Assembly: GCF_001650725.1 (NCBI RefSeq)
Contig: NZ_LXVX01000020.1
Coordinates: 37,464-101,463, forward strand
DNA length: 64,000 nt
Origin: Sphingobium sp. TCM1
Lineage (GTDB): Bacteria; Pseudomonadota; Alphaproteobacteria; Sphingomonadales; Sphingomonadaceae
Reading direction: 5' to 3'
Shown: positions 9,064 through 17,239 of the stretch, piece after piece
Layout of the letters: each line of letters opens with the position of its first letter
Numbering within the stretch: position 1 is the stretch's first letter
The notes under the pieces: model-generated
What the model was told of the DNA's origin: nothing
Databases searched by the model: none
What the model saw: only the letters and a program-made list of their open reading frames with translations
Translations under genes and position numbers: made by a program

Positions 9064-9945
9064 ATGACGATTTATGGCGCCATTGAAGCTGGCGGCACTA
9101 AATTTGTGTGCGGGATTGGCAATATTCACTCGGGATCGATCGAGACGACCACGATTCCGACGCGTGATCCAGACTCGACTTTCGCCGACGTCGCTGCATT
9201 TTTCCACCAGGCTCATCGGCATGGTCCTATCGAAGCGATCGGTATTGCAAGCTTCGGTCCGGTCGAACTGCGGCCGACCGCCGATCGATATGGTCGGATA
9301 TTGACCACGCCCAAGCGGCAATGGGAAGGCGCCGATATGCTCGCGCGAACCCGGGCCATTCTGAACATTCCAGCGACGATCGATACCGATGTCAATGCAG
9401 CCGCGCTTGCCGAAGCCGCCTGTGCGAACATCATGCAACTTGCCTATGTCACTGTTGGAACCGGAATTGGCGTTGGACTGGTCAGCGGTGGGTTGCCGGT
9501 GCATGGGATCGGCCACCCGGAGGCCGGGCATATTCTGCCGAGGCGACATCCTGCACATGATGGCTTTGCTGGTGTCTGTCCGTTTCATGGAGATTGTTTC
9601 GAGGGGCTTGCCAGCGGGCCAGCCGCCACGGCATTTTGGGGCGACACGCCATCGCATTTCCCCGACGATCATCCGTTCTGGAGCGTCGAGGCGCATTATC
9701 TGGCCCAGCTTTGCATGACGCTTTTCCTGACTATGGCGCCCGAGCGGATTGTGCTGGGTGGTGGCGTGATGAAGCAGCAGCGCCTTTTCCCGATCATCCA
9801 TCAGCGGACGGCGGAACTGCTTGCGGGCTATTTCGGCGGAGCCACCAGCGTGGAGGCGATGGCCGAACGGATCGTGCCACCCGTTTGCACCGAACCGCCA
9901 GGCCTCATCGGCGCTTATCTTCTTGCCGCCCAGGGCGCGCATTGA
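9064..9945 (+). CDS. ROK-family sugar kinase (fructokinase/mannokinase-like)
   Basis: A 293-residue ROK kinase. The N-terminal AIEAGGTKF phosphate-binding motif, TDVNAAALAEA with the catalytic Asp, and the ROK zinc site (H-P-E-A-G-H then GVCPFHGDCFEGL, a CxHxxC-type cluster) are all present. The zinc-site arrangement is that of fructokinases, several of which also phosphorylate mannose. Placed 35 bp after lacI and near phosphomannose isomerase, it likely phosphorylates fructose or mannose released from the polymer. RBS GAGGAAA precedes the ATG. Confidence 0.9.
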   Translation: MTIYGAIEAGGTKFVCGIGNIHSGSIETTTIPTRDPDSTFADVAAFFHQAHRHGPIEAIGIASFGPVELRPTADRYGRILTTPKRQWEGADMLARTRAILNIPATIDTDVNAAALAEAACANIMQLAYVTVGTGIGVGLVSGGLPVHGIGHPEAGHILPRRHPAHDGFAGVCPFHGDCFEGLASGPAATAFWGDTPSHFPDDHPFWSVEAHYLAQLCMTLFLTMAPERIVLGGGVMKQQRLFPIIHQRTAELLAGYFGGATSVEAMAERIVPPVCTEPPGLIGAYLLAAQGAH

Positions 9946-9967
9946 ACTGTCGGAAAAGGAAAGAGAC

Positions 9968-11686
9968 ATGACGCGGTCTCTGGCTTGGCTTTGCCTCGCT
10001 CCGCTGGTCGCCGCCGGGGCCAACGCCCCGGCCTCAAACCCGTACGGCGACGACGGACGCTGGTTTGCCGACCAGCGCGACGGCAGCTATCGCAATCCCG
10101 TCCTGATCGGCGACTATTCCGATCCGGACGTGATCCGGGTCGGCGATGACTATTATCTTACTGCCTCCTCCTTCACCGATGTTCCCGGCCTTCCGATCCT
10201 TCATTCGCGCGACCTGGTGAACTGGACCCTGATCGGCCACGCGCTAAGCCGAGTCCTACCAGAAGATCATTATCGGGTGCCGCGCCGCGGCGGCGGTGTT
10301 TGGGCGCCGGCGATCCGCTATCGCAAGAACCGTTTTCTTATTTATTATCCCGATCCGGACCGCGGAATATTTCTGGTGACCGCAGACGACCCGCGCGGGC
10401 CGTGGAGTGCGCCGGTTCCGGTCGACGCCACACCCGGAATCATCGATCCGGCACCCTTCTGGGACGAAGATGGCCAAGGCTGGCTTGCTTATGCCTATGC
10501 CAAGAGCCGCGCAGGCAAAGCCAATATCATAGCGCTCAAGCGCCTGAACGCCGATGGCACGGCGACGCAGGGCGAAGAACAGGTCATCATCAACGGCGAC
10601 ACCATGCCCCCGGTAGGGACCAGTCTTGGCAATCGTCCCTGGCAGACGACCGAAGGGCCAAAACTCTATAAGCGCAACGGATATTATTATGTTTTCGCGC
10701 CCAGCGGCAGCGTGAAGGGCGGATGGCAAGGCGTATTCCGCAGCCAGTCCATAACCGGTCCCTATGAAGGGCGGAACGTGATGGATCAGGGCGGCACGGC
10801 GATCAACGGCCCCCACCAGGGGGCCTGGGTCTCGACCGCTGCGGGCGAGGACTGGTTCCTGCACTTTCAGGACCGGGACAGCTATGGCCGCATCGTGCAC
10901 CTGCAACCGATGCGATGGGCGAAGGACTGGCCGGTCATCGGCGCAGACCCGGACGGCGACGGCAGGGGGGAGCCGGTCCTGCGCCATCGCAAACCCCGTC
11001 TGCCAAAGCAGGATCGCGCCGCGCCGGCGGCTGATGATGAATTTGCCGGCCCGATATCGCTGGCCTGGCAGTTCGGCAGCAACCCGGCCGTCGACTGGAT
11101 GGCCGTAAAGGATGGGCAATTGCGTCTGAAATCCGTGACAGGATCGCAGGACCATTATGAAAACGGCGCCATCCTGTCGCAGAAGCTGCCTGCCCTCGAA
11201 TTTACCGCCACCGCGCTCCTGCGCTTTGCTCCGTTGCGCGTGGGGGAGAGGGCGGGGCTGTCGGTGCACGGCATGAATTTCGCGTGGATCGGCGTGGAGC
11301 AGGGGGCCGAGGGGATGCGTGTCGTGCAGGTCGCGAAGGTCGACGCCCTGCCGGGCGTGCCGATGGCCGTGGCGAACGGCCCGCGCGTCCCATCGGGCCG
11401 GCTATGGCTTCGGATCCACGCCAGTCCGGTGACGATTGGCGTCCCGCCACCGGCATTTTCGCCCTATTGGCCATCCATGCTGAAAGAGACGCATATGAAC
11501 GTCATGTTCAGCTACAGCCTTGATGGGACTGACTTCACGCCGCTGGGAGCGCCGTTCCAGACGCGGCCCGGTCGATGGGTGGGAACCCAGATCGGCCTGT
11601 TCGCGCAGGCATCTTCCGGCACTCCCGCTGCTGTTGCGACCACCGTTGGTCATGCCGATTTTGACTGGTTCAGGATATCCCGATGA
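9968..11686 (+). CDS. Secreted GH43 glycosidase with C-terminal beta-sandwich (arabinofuranosidase/xylosidase-like)
   Basis: A 572-residue protein with a signal peptide (MTRSLAWLCLAPLVAAGANA). The five-bladed propeller catalytic triad of GH43 is visible: base D52 in DYSDPD, pKa modulator D160 in GIIDPAPF and acid E229 in TTEGPKLY. After about residue 360 comes a concanavalin-like beta-sandwich of the beta-xylosidase C-terminal type. Start at ATG 9968 follows GGAAAGGAAAGAG. The ORF could be extended upstream into the kinase gene but the signal peptide fixes the start. Likely removes arabinofuranose, xylose or galactose side chains. Its stop overlaps the next ATG. Confidence 0.92.
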   Translation: MTRSLAWLCLAPLVAAGANAPASNPYGDDGRWFADQRDGSYRNPVLIGDYSDPDVIRVGDDYYLTASSFTDVPGLPILHSRDLVNWTLIGHALSRVLPEDHYRVPRRGGGVWAPAIRYRKNRFLIYYPDPDRGIFLVTADDPRGPWSAPVPVDATPGIIDPAPFWDEDGQGWLAYAYAKSRAGKANIIALKRLNADGTATQGEEQVIINGDTMPPVGTSLGNRPWQTTEGPKLYKRNGYYYVFAPSGSVKGGWQGVFRSQSITGPYEGRNVMDQGGTAINGPHQGAWVSTAAGEDWFLHFQDRDSYGRIVHLQPMRWAKDWPVIGADPDGDGRGEPVLRHRKPRLPKQDRAAPAADDEFAGPISLAWQFGSNPAVDWMAVKDGQLRLKSVTGSQDHYENGAILSQKLPALEFTATALLRFAPLRVGERAGLSVHGMNFAWIGVEQGAEGMRVVQVAKVDALPGVPMAVANGPRVPSGRLWLRIHASPVTIGVPPPAFSPYWPSMLKETHMNVMFSYSLDGTDFTPLGAPFQTRPGRWVGTQIGLFAQASSGTPAAVATTVGHADFDWFRISR

Positions 11687-13080
11687 AAAAGACCATGATG
11701 TTCATGACCGCCATGAGCCTCGGTACCCTGACGGGTGGGGAGCGGCTGGACGCCCAGCCGATAATTTACGAAAACCCGCCCGGCAAGGCGCTCTACGACT
11801 ATCATGACGACAGTTTCACCGTCCGGGTTCGTGAACCGGGCGGTCCGTGGAAGGATCTGTACGAATATCGCGTACGGGTCGATGGCGACAATCCACAGCC
11901 TGCCTCCATGGTCAATTTCGGCATGAACGGCCCCGTCGAAGTCGCCGTGCAAAAAAATGACGGCGCGGTCAGGGCGGTGGAAATCCGTCCGGGCTCGAAG
12001 GCGATTACGGCCCGGCTCAATGGCAATATCGCCTATTTCACGCTGGCTCGGCCGGTGAACCTGTCGGTCGAATTTGACGGCGACCGTCTGCACAATCTGC
12101 ACTTGTTCGCCAATCCGCCCGAACCCGCGGTCCCCGATCGTACCGATCCCAACCTGATTTATTTCGGGTCGGGTATCCACATGCTGCCGGCAGGAAAACA
12201 GTCCTTTCCGATCCCGTCGAACAAGACCGTCTATGTCGCGGGCGGCGCCATCGTGAAGGGGCAGCTCGATATCAGCAATGCCACGAATGTCCGCGTGATC
12301 GGCCATGGCCTGCTGGAAGGAGGAAAGGAAGGCATTACGGTCGTCAACGCCCGCAATGTCCTCATCGACGGTCCGGTGGTCGTCAATCCGGTCCATTATA
12401 CCATATTGTGCGGCCAGTCGTCGGGCCTGACCGTTCGCAATTTCAAGACGTTCAGCGTCGGCAGCTGGACCGACGGCATCGACCTGATGAGCTGCTCCGA
12501 CGTCGAGATCGACAATGTGTTTCTGCGCACGTCGGATGATTCCATTGCGATCTACGCCGATCGTTGGGAGCATCATGGCGATGCGCGCCATTATCGCGTC
12601 ACGAATTCGACCCTGTGGGCCGACGTCGCCCATCCTATCAATATCGGCCTGCACGGCAGCAAGGATGAGCCGCGCGTCATCGAGGATCTGATTTTCCGCA
12701 ACATCGACATTCTGGGCCATGATGAGGATGACCGCAATTATCAGGGCGCGCTGGCCATCACCGACGGGGACAATAATCTGGTCCGCAAGATAGTTTTCGA
12801 AGATATCCGGATCGACCGCATCGAAGAGGGCATGATCTTCAACTTCCGCGTGCTGTTCAACGACAAATATAGCCTTGCGCCGGGACGCGGCATTGAGGAC
12901 GTCGTCGTGCGCAATGTCCGTTTCAGGACGGGCATGATTAATCCATCGGTGGTGTCCGGCTTTGCCGCCGATCGCGCCGTGCGTGGCATTTCCATCGAAA
13001 ATGTGCGTGTTGGCGACACCTTGTTGCGCGCTGACGATGTGGAGGTCGGTCCGTTCGTGAAGGATTTTCGGGTCCGCTGA
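11683..13080 (+). CDS. Secreted GH28-like right-handed beta-helix protein, copy 1
   Basis: A 465-residue exported protein with an N-terminal beta domain (DSFTVRVREPGGPWKDLYEY) followed by a right-handed beta-helix. GH28-type signatures are recognisable but divergent: SWTDGIDLM for NTDG, RTSDDSIAIYAD for G/SDD, and GLHGS where GHG is expected. The Asp pair of SDD is retained, so hydrolysis is plausible. It may instead belong to a sister beta-helix family. It is a paralogue of the minus-strand gene at 13379-14872, which it faces tail to tail. It is coupled to GH43 by ATGA and ends the rightward operon. Confidence 0.8.
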   Translation: MKKTMMFMTAMSLGTLTGGERLDAQPIIYENPPGKALYDYHDDSFTVRVREPGGPWKDLYEYRVRVDGDNPQPASMVNFGMNGPVEVAVQKNDGAVRAVEIRPGSKAITARLNGNIAYFTLARPVNLSVEFDGDRLHNLHLFANPPEPAVPDRTDPNLIYFGSGIHMLPAGKQSFPIPSNKTVYVAGGAIVKGQLDISNATNVRVIGHGLLEGGKEGITVVNARNVLIDGPVVVNPVHYTILCGQSSGLTVRNFKTFSVGSWTDGIDLMSCSDVEIDNVFLRTSDDSIAIYADRWEHHGDARHYRVTNSTLWADVAHPINIGLHGSKDEPRVIEDLIFRNIDILGHDEDDRNYQGALAITDGDNNLVRKIVFEDIRIDRIEEGMIFNFRVLFNDKYSLAPGRGIEDVVVRNVRFRTGMINPSVVSGFAADRAVRGISIENVRVGDTLLRADDVEVGPFVKDFRVR

Positions 13081-13110
13081 CCCGGAGCGCTCTGCGCCAC
13101 TCCAAGGAAA

Positions 13111-13141
13111 GACGGGCCGCCAGGGAGGTTGGCAGCCCGTC
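13111..13141. terminator. Hairpin between convergent GH28-like genes (probable bidirectional terminator)
   Basis: Arms GACGGGC (13111-13117) and GCCCGTC (13135-13141) with an inner GCCA/TGGC pairing flank a small loop. An A-rich stretch precedes and AAGTTTG follows, so on either strand the stem is followed by a short T-run. It lies 31 bp after the plus-strand GH28-like stop. Confidence 0.6.
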
Positions 13142-13307
13142 AAGTTTGGGGGAGGACGGGGAGGAAGTGTCCGTGCAGAAACCCTTCCCCCCCGATCCGA
13201 CAGTCGAAGACCGTCGAATTCTATCGGCGCAGCCTTATCGTCGGCTCTTCACCCGCCGCTGTGGCAGCGCACCAGATGCGGCGATCAAACCGTTCGAGCG
13301 CCTTATG

Positions 13308-13321
13308 TGATATCGATAACA
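13308..13321. promoter_or_regulatory. LacI-type operator in a convergent intergenic gap
   Basis: TGATATCGATAACA differs by one base from the perfect palindrome found before the TonB receptor. No gene starts here: both neighbours end toward it (stops at 13080 and 13379). See findings. Confidence 0.6.
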
Positions 13322-13378
13322 ATTTAATAGCGATGCCTCAGCAGTCGCGCAAGACAATTGATGTATGCAAGGGAATGC

Positions 13379-14872
13379 TTATTGCAGCTTAAGGTCTTCC
13401 ACATGACTGCCGACATCCAGATCGGCGTCCGCGAGAGACCGGACTCGCGCGCCCTTTATGACGAAGTTCTCGATCGTCACGTTGCGCACGGCAGTCGCAG
13501 GCGACAGGCCCTTTATGACTGACGGCCCTGGCATTCCAGCGCCCGTGAAACGAATGTTGCGGAACGCTATGTTGGCGATGCCGCGACCGGCCGCCTTGTT
13601 GTACCGGGCGTTGTTGCCGGCAACGACATGGATCAGCTTGCCTTCTTCGATCCGATCCACGCGGATGTTGCTGAAGCGAATGTCCCTTATCAGCGTCTTG
13701 TCACCGGAATAGATCGCCATGGCGCCTTCCCAGTCGGGATCATCCTCATCGAGATTAGCGATGTCGATATTGTCGAACGTCACGTCGCGGATCGTTCGTG
13801 GAACGTCATTGTCCCCGAAATGACCGATATAAAGCGCGTGGGCCACATCGTTCCAGATACGCAGGTTGCGCACCTGGATGTCATGGGTGTCCCCCGGTGG
13901 GTTGGCGTCGGGCACGCCGGTCTGGGCCGCACGCTGGCGGCACAGGGGGCAGTCGGCCACGGCATAGACGACGACCGCATCATCCGATACGCGCAGATAT
14001 CCGCCATCGACAAGGACATGCTGAGACGTTGAAATGTTGATGCCGTCGGACCATTTGCCGGACGTGAAGCCGGTAATCTCGTGCACTTTTACATTACTCG
14101 AATTGCGGATGTTCATGATGCGGGCGGCATCCTTGCGATCGCTGTTGACCAGGACGAGGTCGCCAATGTCGATGTTGCGCGATCGATCCAGATCGATTCC
14201 CCGGCCCGGATCCCAGATGAGGCCACGTCCCGATATCGTGACGTCATCGAGACCGCTCAGGTCGAATGCGCCGCCCTTGAGCACCGCGCCGCCGTCCAAA
14301 TAGATATGATCGCCCGATTTGACCGGAAAAATGTCGGTTCCCGCAGGCGGCGTATGCATACCCGGTCCGAAATAGCGCACATGGTTGCCGGCCGGACGCG
14401 CCGCGGGCAATGGTCCGGCGATTATGTGAAGATTGCGAAGTCGATCATCGTCAAACTGTAGAGACAGGCGCTCAGGCGCACTCAGCGTGAGCCGGGCGAT
14501 CGATCCGGTCAGTATGGGGCGGACGCTGCTGGAGAGCGGAGACACGCCGACCGACCGGGCCATGCCATTATTCTTCTGCACCTCGATCTCGACCGAACCC
14601 GCGAAGTCGAAATAGACCATCGACGCATTCCGCTTCGTATCGGTGTCGACCTGCACCCGATATTCGTACAGATCCTGCCACGGGCCGCCCGGCTGGCGAA
14701 CGCGAACGGTATAGTCGTCATTATGCGCGGAATAGAGCAGCGCCGGCGGAACAGGGTATGTCCGCAGCTCGCTGGCAGCCTGCGCCGCCATGCCGGCCGC
14801 GCCGAAGAAGATGGCAATCCCGATTCCGAAAGATTTGAACAGGGCTTCGCGACTATGTCCTGCGTTTGGCAT
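13379..14872 (-). CDS. Secreted GH28-like right-handed beta-helix protein, copy 2
   Basis: A 497-residue paralogue of the 11683 gene. It shares the N-terminal beta domain (DDYTVRVRQPGGPWQDLYEY), the beta-helix and the GH28-like signatures KWSDGINIS and RVSDDAVVVYA. A cysteine-containing insertion (CPLCRQRAA) follows the second signature and is absent in copy 1. A hydrophobic segment near residues 15-33 is a signal peptide. It starts 3 bp after the lyase stop and ends the TonB receptor operon. Two copies on opposite arms of the locus, both under putative LacI control, suggest different linkages or sides of the same polymer. Confidence 0.8.
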   Translation of the reverse strand: MPNAGHSREALFKSFGIGIAIFFGAAGMAAQAASELRTYPVPPALLYSAHNDDYTVRVRQPGGPWQDLYEYRVQVDTDTKRNASMVYFDFAGSVEIEVQKNNGMARSVGVSPLSSSVRPILTGSIARLTLSAPERLSLQFDDDRLRNLHIIAGPLPAARPAGNHVRYFGPGMHTPPAGTDIFPVKSGDHIYLDGGAVLKGGAFDLSGLDDVTISGRGLIWDPGRGIDLDRSRNIDIGDLVLVNSDRKDAARIMNIRNSSNVKVHEITGFTSGKWSDGINISTSQHVLVDGGYLRVSDDAVVVYAVADCPLCRQRAAQTGVPDANPPGDTHDIQVRNLRIWNDVAHALYIGHFGDNDVPRTIRDVTFDNIDIANLDEDDPDWEGAMAIYSGDKTLIRDIRFSNIRVDRIEEGKLIHVVAGNNARYNKAAGRGIANIAFRNIRFTGAGMPGPSVIKGLSPATAVRNVTIENFVIKGARVRSLADADLDVGSHVEDLKLQ

Positions 14873-14875
14873 CGA

Positions 14876-17173
14876 TCATTCCTTTATGCGATTGCCCTGC
14901 TTGGTAAAGATTCCGATACCCTCCCTGCACGCAATCGCTTTGCCGCCGACCGACAGGTCGGCGTTGCAGGCCAGTCGAACAGCGCCATCAGGCTGGACGC
15001 CCAGCGTGACGGTGCGGCGGCGACCCTGATCGACGTGCAGCGACATTTTCGCCAGGCTGTCCAACAACAGGCTGCCGTCACGCCGCACATAGCTGCCGTT
15101 GATGACTGTCATCTGGTCGGGTTGCTTCGGGCGTGCCTGGCCCCTGGGCCAGCTCAGCGCGAAGATATAGGCGTCGGTTTCATATCCCGCGATCGTCGTA
15201 TTGGCGTTGCGATGGCGCAGCCGCCCGTCCGCGAGCAGGTTGAAATAGACTTCGGTAATCCGGTCCGCGCCGATGATCCGGGCGCCGATCCAGTTCAGCC
15301 CTTCGATCCGCTCGATGGCGGATGCGGCCTTACCCTCTTCCTGGGGTTGCAGCGCGACCAGGAATTTTTCCCGATCGCTTTTCCCGGCTGGCTGGAAAGC
15401 GAGATAGGCTTGCCGGACCTTGGGCTCGCCATCCTTCAGCCCGTCATGCTCGACCAGTTTCATCGCATAGGGGTAATCGGTCGGCAATCCGCCGTCGGGC
15501 AGTTCGCTCGGGAAGAGAGGCATCACGTCCACACCTGCGTCGCCGTCGCGCAGTTGCACGATCTTGCCGACCTTCCTGGCTTCCCCCTGATAATGGAGCA
15601 GCCATTCATATTGCCCGATATCCCAGCTGCGCAGGTCATCCAGGATCAGGATCGTGTCGCCGATCCAGAAGATATTACGGAAATTACGCTGAAAATAGCG
15701 AGACGTTGGCCCCGTCACGTCGGCCCAGGCAAAACGCATGTCGGGCGTGTCGATCAGATGGTCGATCGCGCCGGTGAAATGCGACCCGTCATACAGGTCG
15801 GACGGCGGTTCCGCCTTTCCATCGATCGTGACGACATTATGCGCCACGCTCTGCCGATAATATCCGTCATATTCGGGCGTTGAATAGCTCGAATGGCCGG
15901 AATCGGCGATCAGGCTGCGGCCCTTGTGGTACAGGACGAAGCTGCTGGCGTCGGCATGATTGTGATTCCAGGTGAAACCGGACTTGAGGGCGAAAAAGGT
16001 AGAATCCGCGTTCCAGTCCTTGCGCATGGTCAGCAAGCCCTGGCTAGTGAAGAGCGTGGTGAGTGGCCGCGCGACGGCGGTTTGCGCCGACTGCCGGGCT
16101 GCGGCGTCAGGCAGGTAGGGCAGGTTGGTCGCGTCCCCCCAGGCGTCCTTCTCCGGCACATGCGCGAAGCCGTTGATGTAGGTCAGATAGTCCGGTTTCC
16201 GGTCGCCCAGCGCCCAGAGATCCGCCAGCGTGTGACAGCCGCAACTGGGCGGCCTGCTGTCGCCGAAATTCACCGATACCCAGCCGTCGCTCCGAGGATA
16301 GGCGGCGGCAAGGAAATAGTCGGCGACCTTGTTCAGGTGGGGAATGGGCGAAGGCTGCGTGCCGAATGTCTCTACCCAGGACCGGCGAAAGATCAGCAGA
16401 CTGTGCAGCCCCAGTTCGGCATAGCCGACCGTCTCCGAATAGGCGCCGTCAGACCCGTAAGTCTGCGGCTTGCTCTCGATCCGGGAGCCGGCGAAGCCAT
16501 ACCATTCGACGCTGGCCTGGTCGATGCGCCGGGCCCACTCCAACGCACGCGGATCGTCATCGCGCAGGGCCAGGGCTGCGACGCCGGCACCGAAAACGAT
16601 ATGCGCCCACCAGTTATGACCCATCGTGTCGAGCGCATGGATGCGCGCCCGACCATCGATCCAGTCGTTGATGATGGGCTCGATCGCGCCGCGGATGATG
16701 CCCTGGCTTATGCGCTTGCGATCTGCCGGGGACAGCGTCGCGCGGATGGCGTCATAGGCGATGCCGCTGCTGGTCGCTGCATAGCCCATGCCAAGGTCCG
16801 ATTTCCATGGCGGATCGCGGCGCGCCAGGGGCATGTCGGTCAGCCAGTCCTTGCGGTCCGCGCGGTCCAGCAGCAGGGCGCGTGCCTTGTCGGCATAGCG
16901 GCGATCATCGGTCACGCGGAAAGCGAGTGCCAGCGCCTCCAGCGCGGCATCGATCTTGCGATCCCCGCGCGGCGTCGTGGAGAGCGCCTCGTCGGCAATG
17001 GCCTTCTGCACCGCCCAGCGGCGGACGGCCTCTGTATCGTTCGCCATCAGCGTCTTCACCCGGCTGATATTGGCGGGGTTGAACGCCAGCCTCGGTTCGT
17101 CGGCGGCGACGGCCTGAACGCTGGCCAACGCGGGCGGCAGCAGGATGGCAAGCAGGGCGAGGGTGCGTCTCAT
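14876..17173 (-). CDS. Heparinase II/III-family polysaccharide lyase, secreted
   Basis: About 765 residues: signal peptide (MRRTLALLAILLPPALA), an (alpha/alpha) toroid with DTMGHNWWAHIVFGAGVAAL, then the heparinase II/III-like beta-sandwich domain with its hallmark TWNHNHADASSFVLY. Such enzymes cleave uronic-acid glycosidic bonds by beta-elimination and create the unsaturated ends used by GH88. The exact PL family cannot be given by eye. The frame is open to 17233; ATGs at 17185 and 17173 are both possible, and I chose 17173 because the signal peptide begins there, although GGAGAG is closer to 17185. It follows GH97 in the TonB receptor operon. Confidence 0.85.
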   Translation of the reverse strand: MRRTLALLAILLPPALASVQAVAADEPRLAFNPANISRVKTLMANDTEAVRRWAVQKAIADEALSTTPRGDRKIDAALEALALAFRVTDDRRYADKARALLLDRADRKDWLTDMPLARRDPPWKSDLGMGYAATSSGIAYDAIRATLSPADRKRISQGIIRGAIEPIINDWIDGRARIHALDTMGHNWWAHIVFGAGVAALALRDDDPRALEWARRIDQASVEWYGFAGSRIESKPQTYGSDGAYSETVGYAELGLHSLLIFRRSWVETFGTQPSPIPHLNKVADYFLAAAYPRSDGWVSVNFGDSRPPSCGCHTLADLWALGDRKPDYLTYINGFAHVPEKDAWGDATNLPYLPDAAARQSAQTAVARPLTTLFTSQGLLTMRKDWNADSTFFALKSGFTWNHNHADASSFVLYHKGRSLIADSGHSSYSTPEYDGYYRQSVAHNVVTIDGKAEPPSDLYDGSHFTGAIDHLIDTPDMRFAWADVTGPTSRYFQRNFRNIFWIGDTILILDDLRSWDIGQYEWLLHYQGEARKVGKIVQLRDGDAGVDVMPLFPSELPDGGLPTDYPYAMKLVEHDGLKDGEPKVRQAYLAFQPAGKSDREKFLVALQPQEEGKAASAIERIEGLNWIGARIIGADRITEVYFNLLADGRLRHRNANTTIAGYETDAYIFALSWPRGQARPKQPDQMTVINGSYVRRDGSLLLDSLAKMSLHVDQGRRRTVTLGVQPDGAVRLACNADLSVGGKAIACREGIGIFTKQGNRIKE

Positions 17174-17239
17174 GCGGATGTACATTCTCTCCGTCCGTGG
17201 TGCCGCTGATGCCCGGCGGCGAATATGCTGCATGGTGTG

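Noticed and set aside
11650..13143. 497-codon open frame on the minus strand
   Set aside because: Complementary to the GH28-like gene at 11683-13080; composition rich in Arg/His/Asp without motifs.
13129..13392. 87-codon plus-strand frame in the convergent gap
   Set aside because: Basic, serine-rich, without RBS or similarity. The operator in it is not evidence for a protein.
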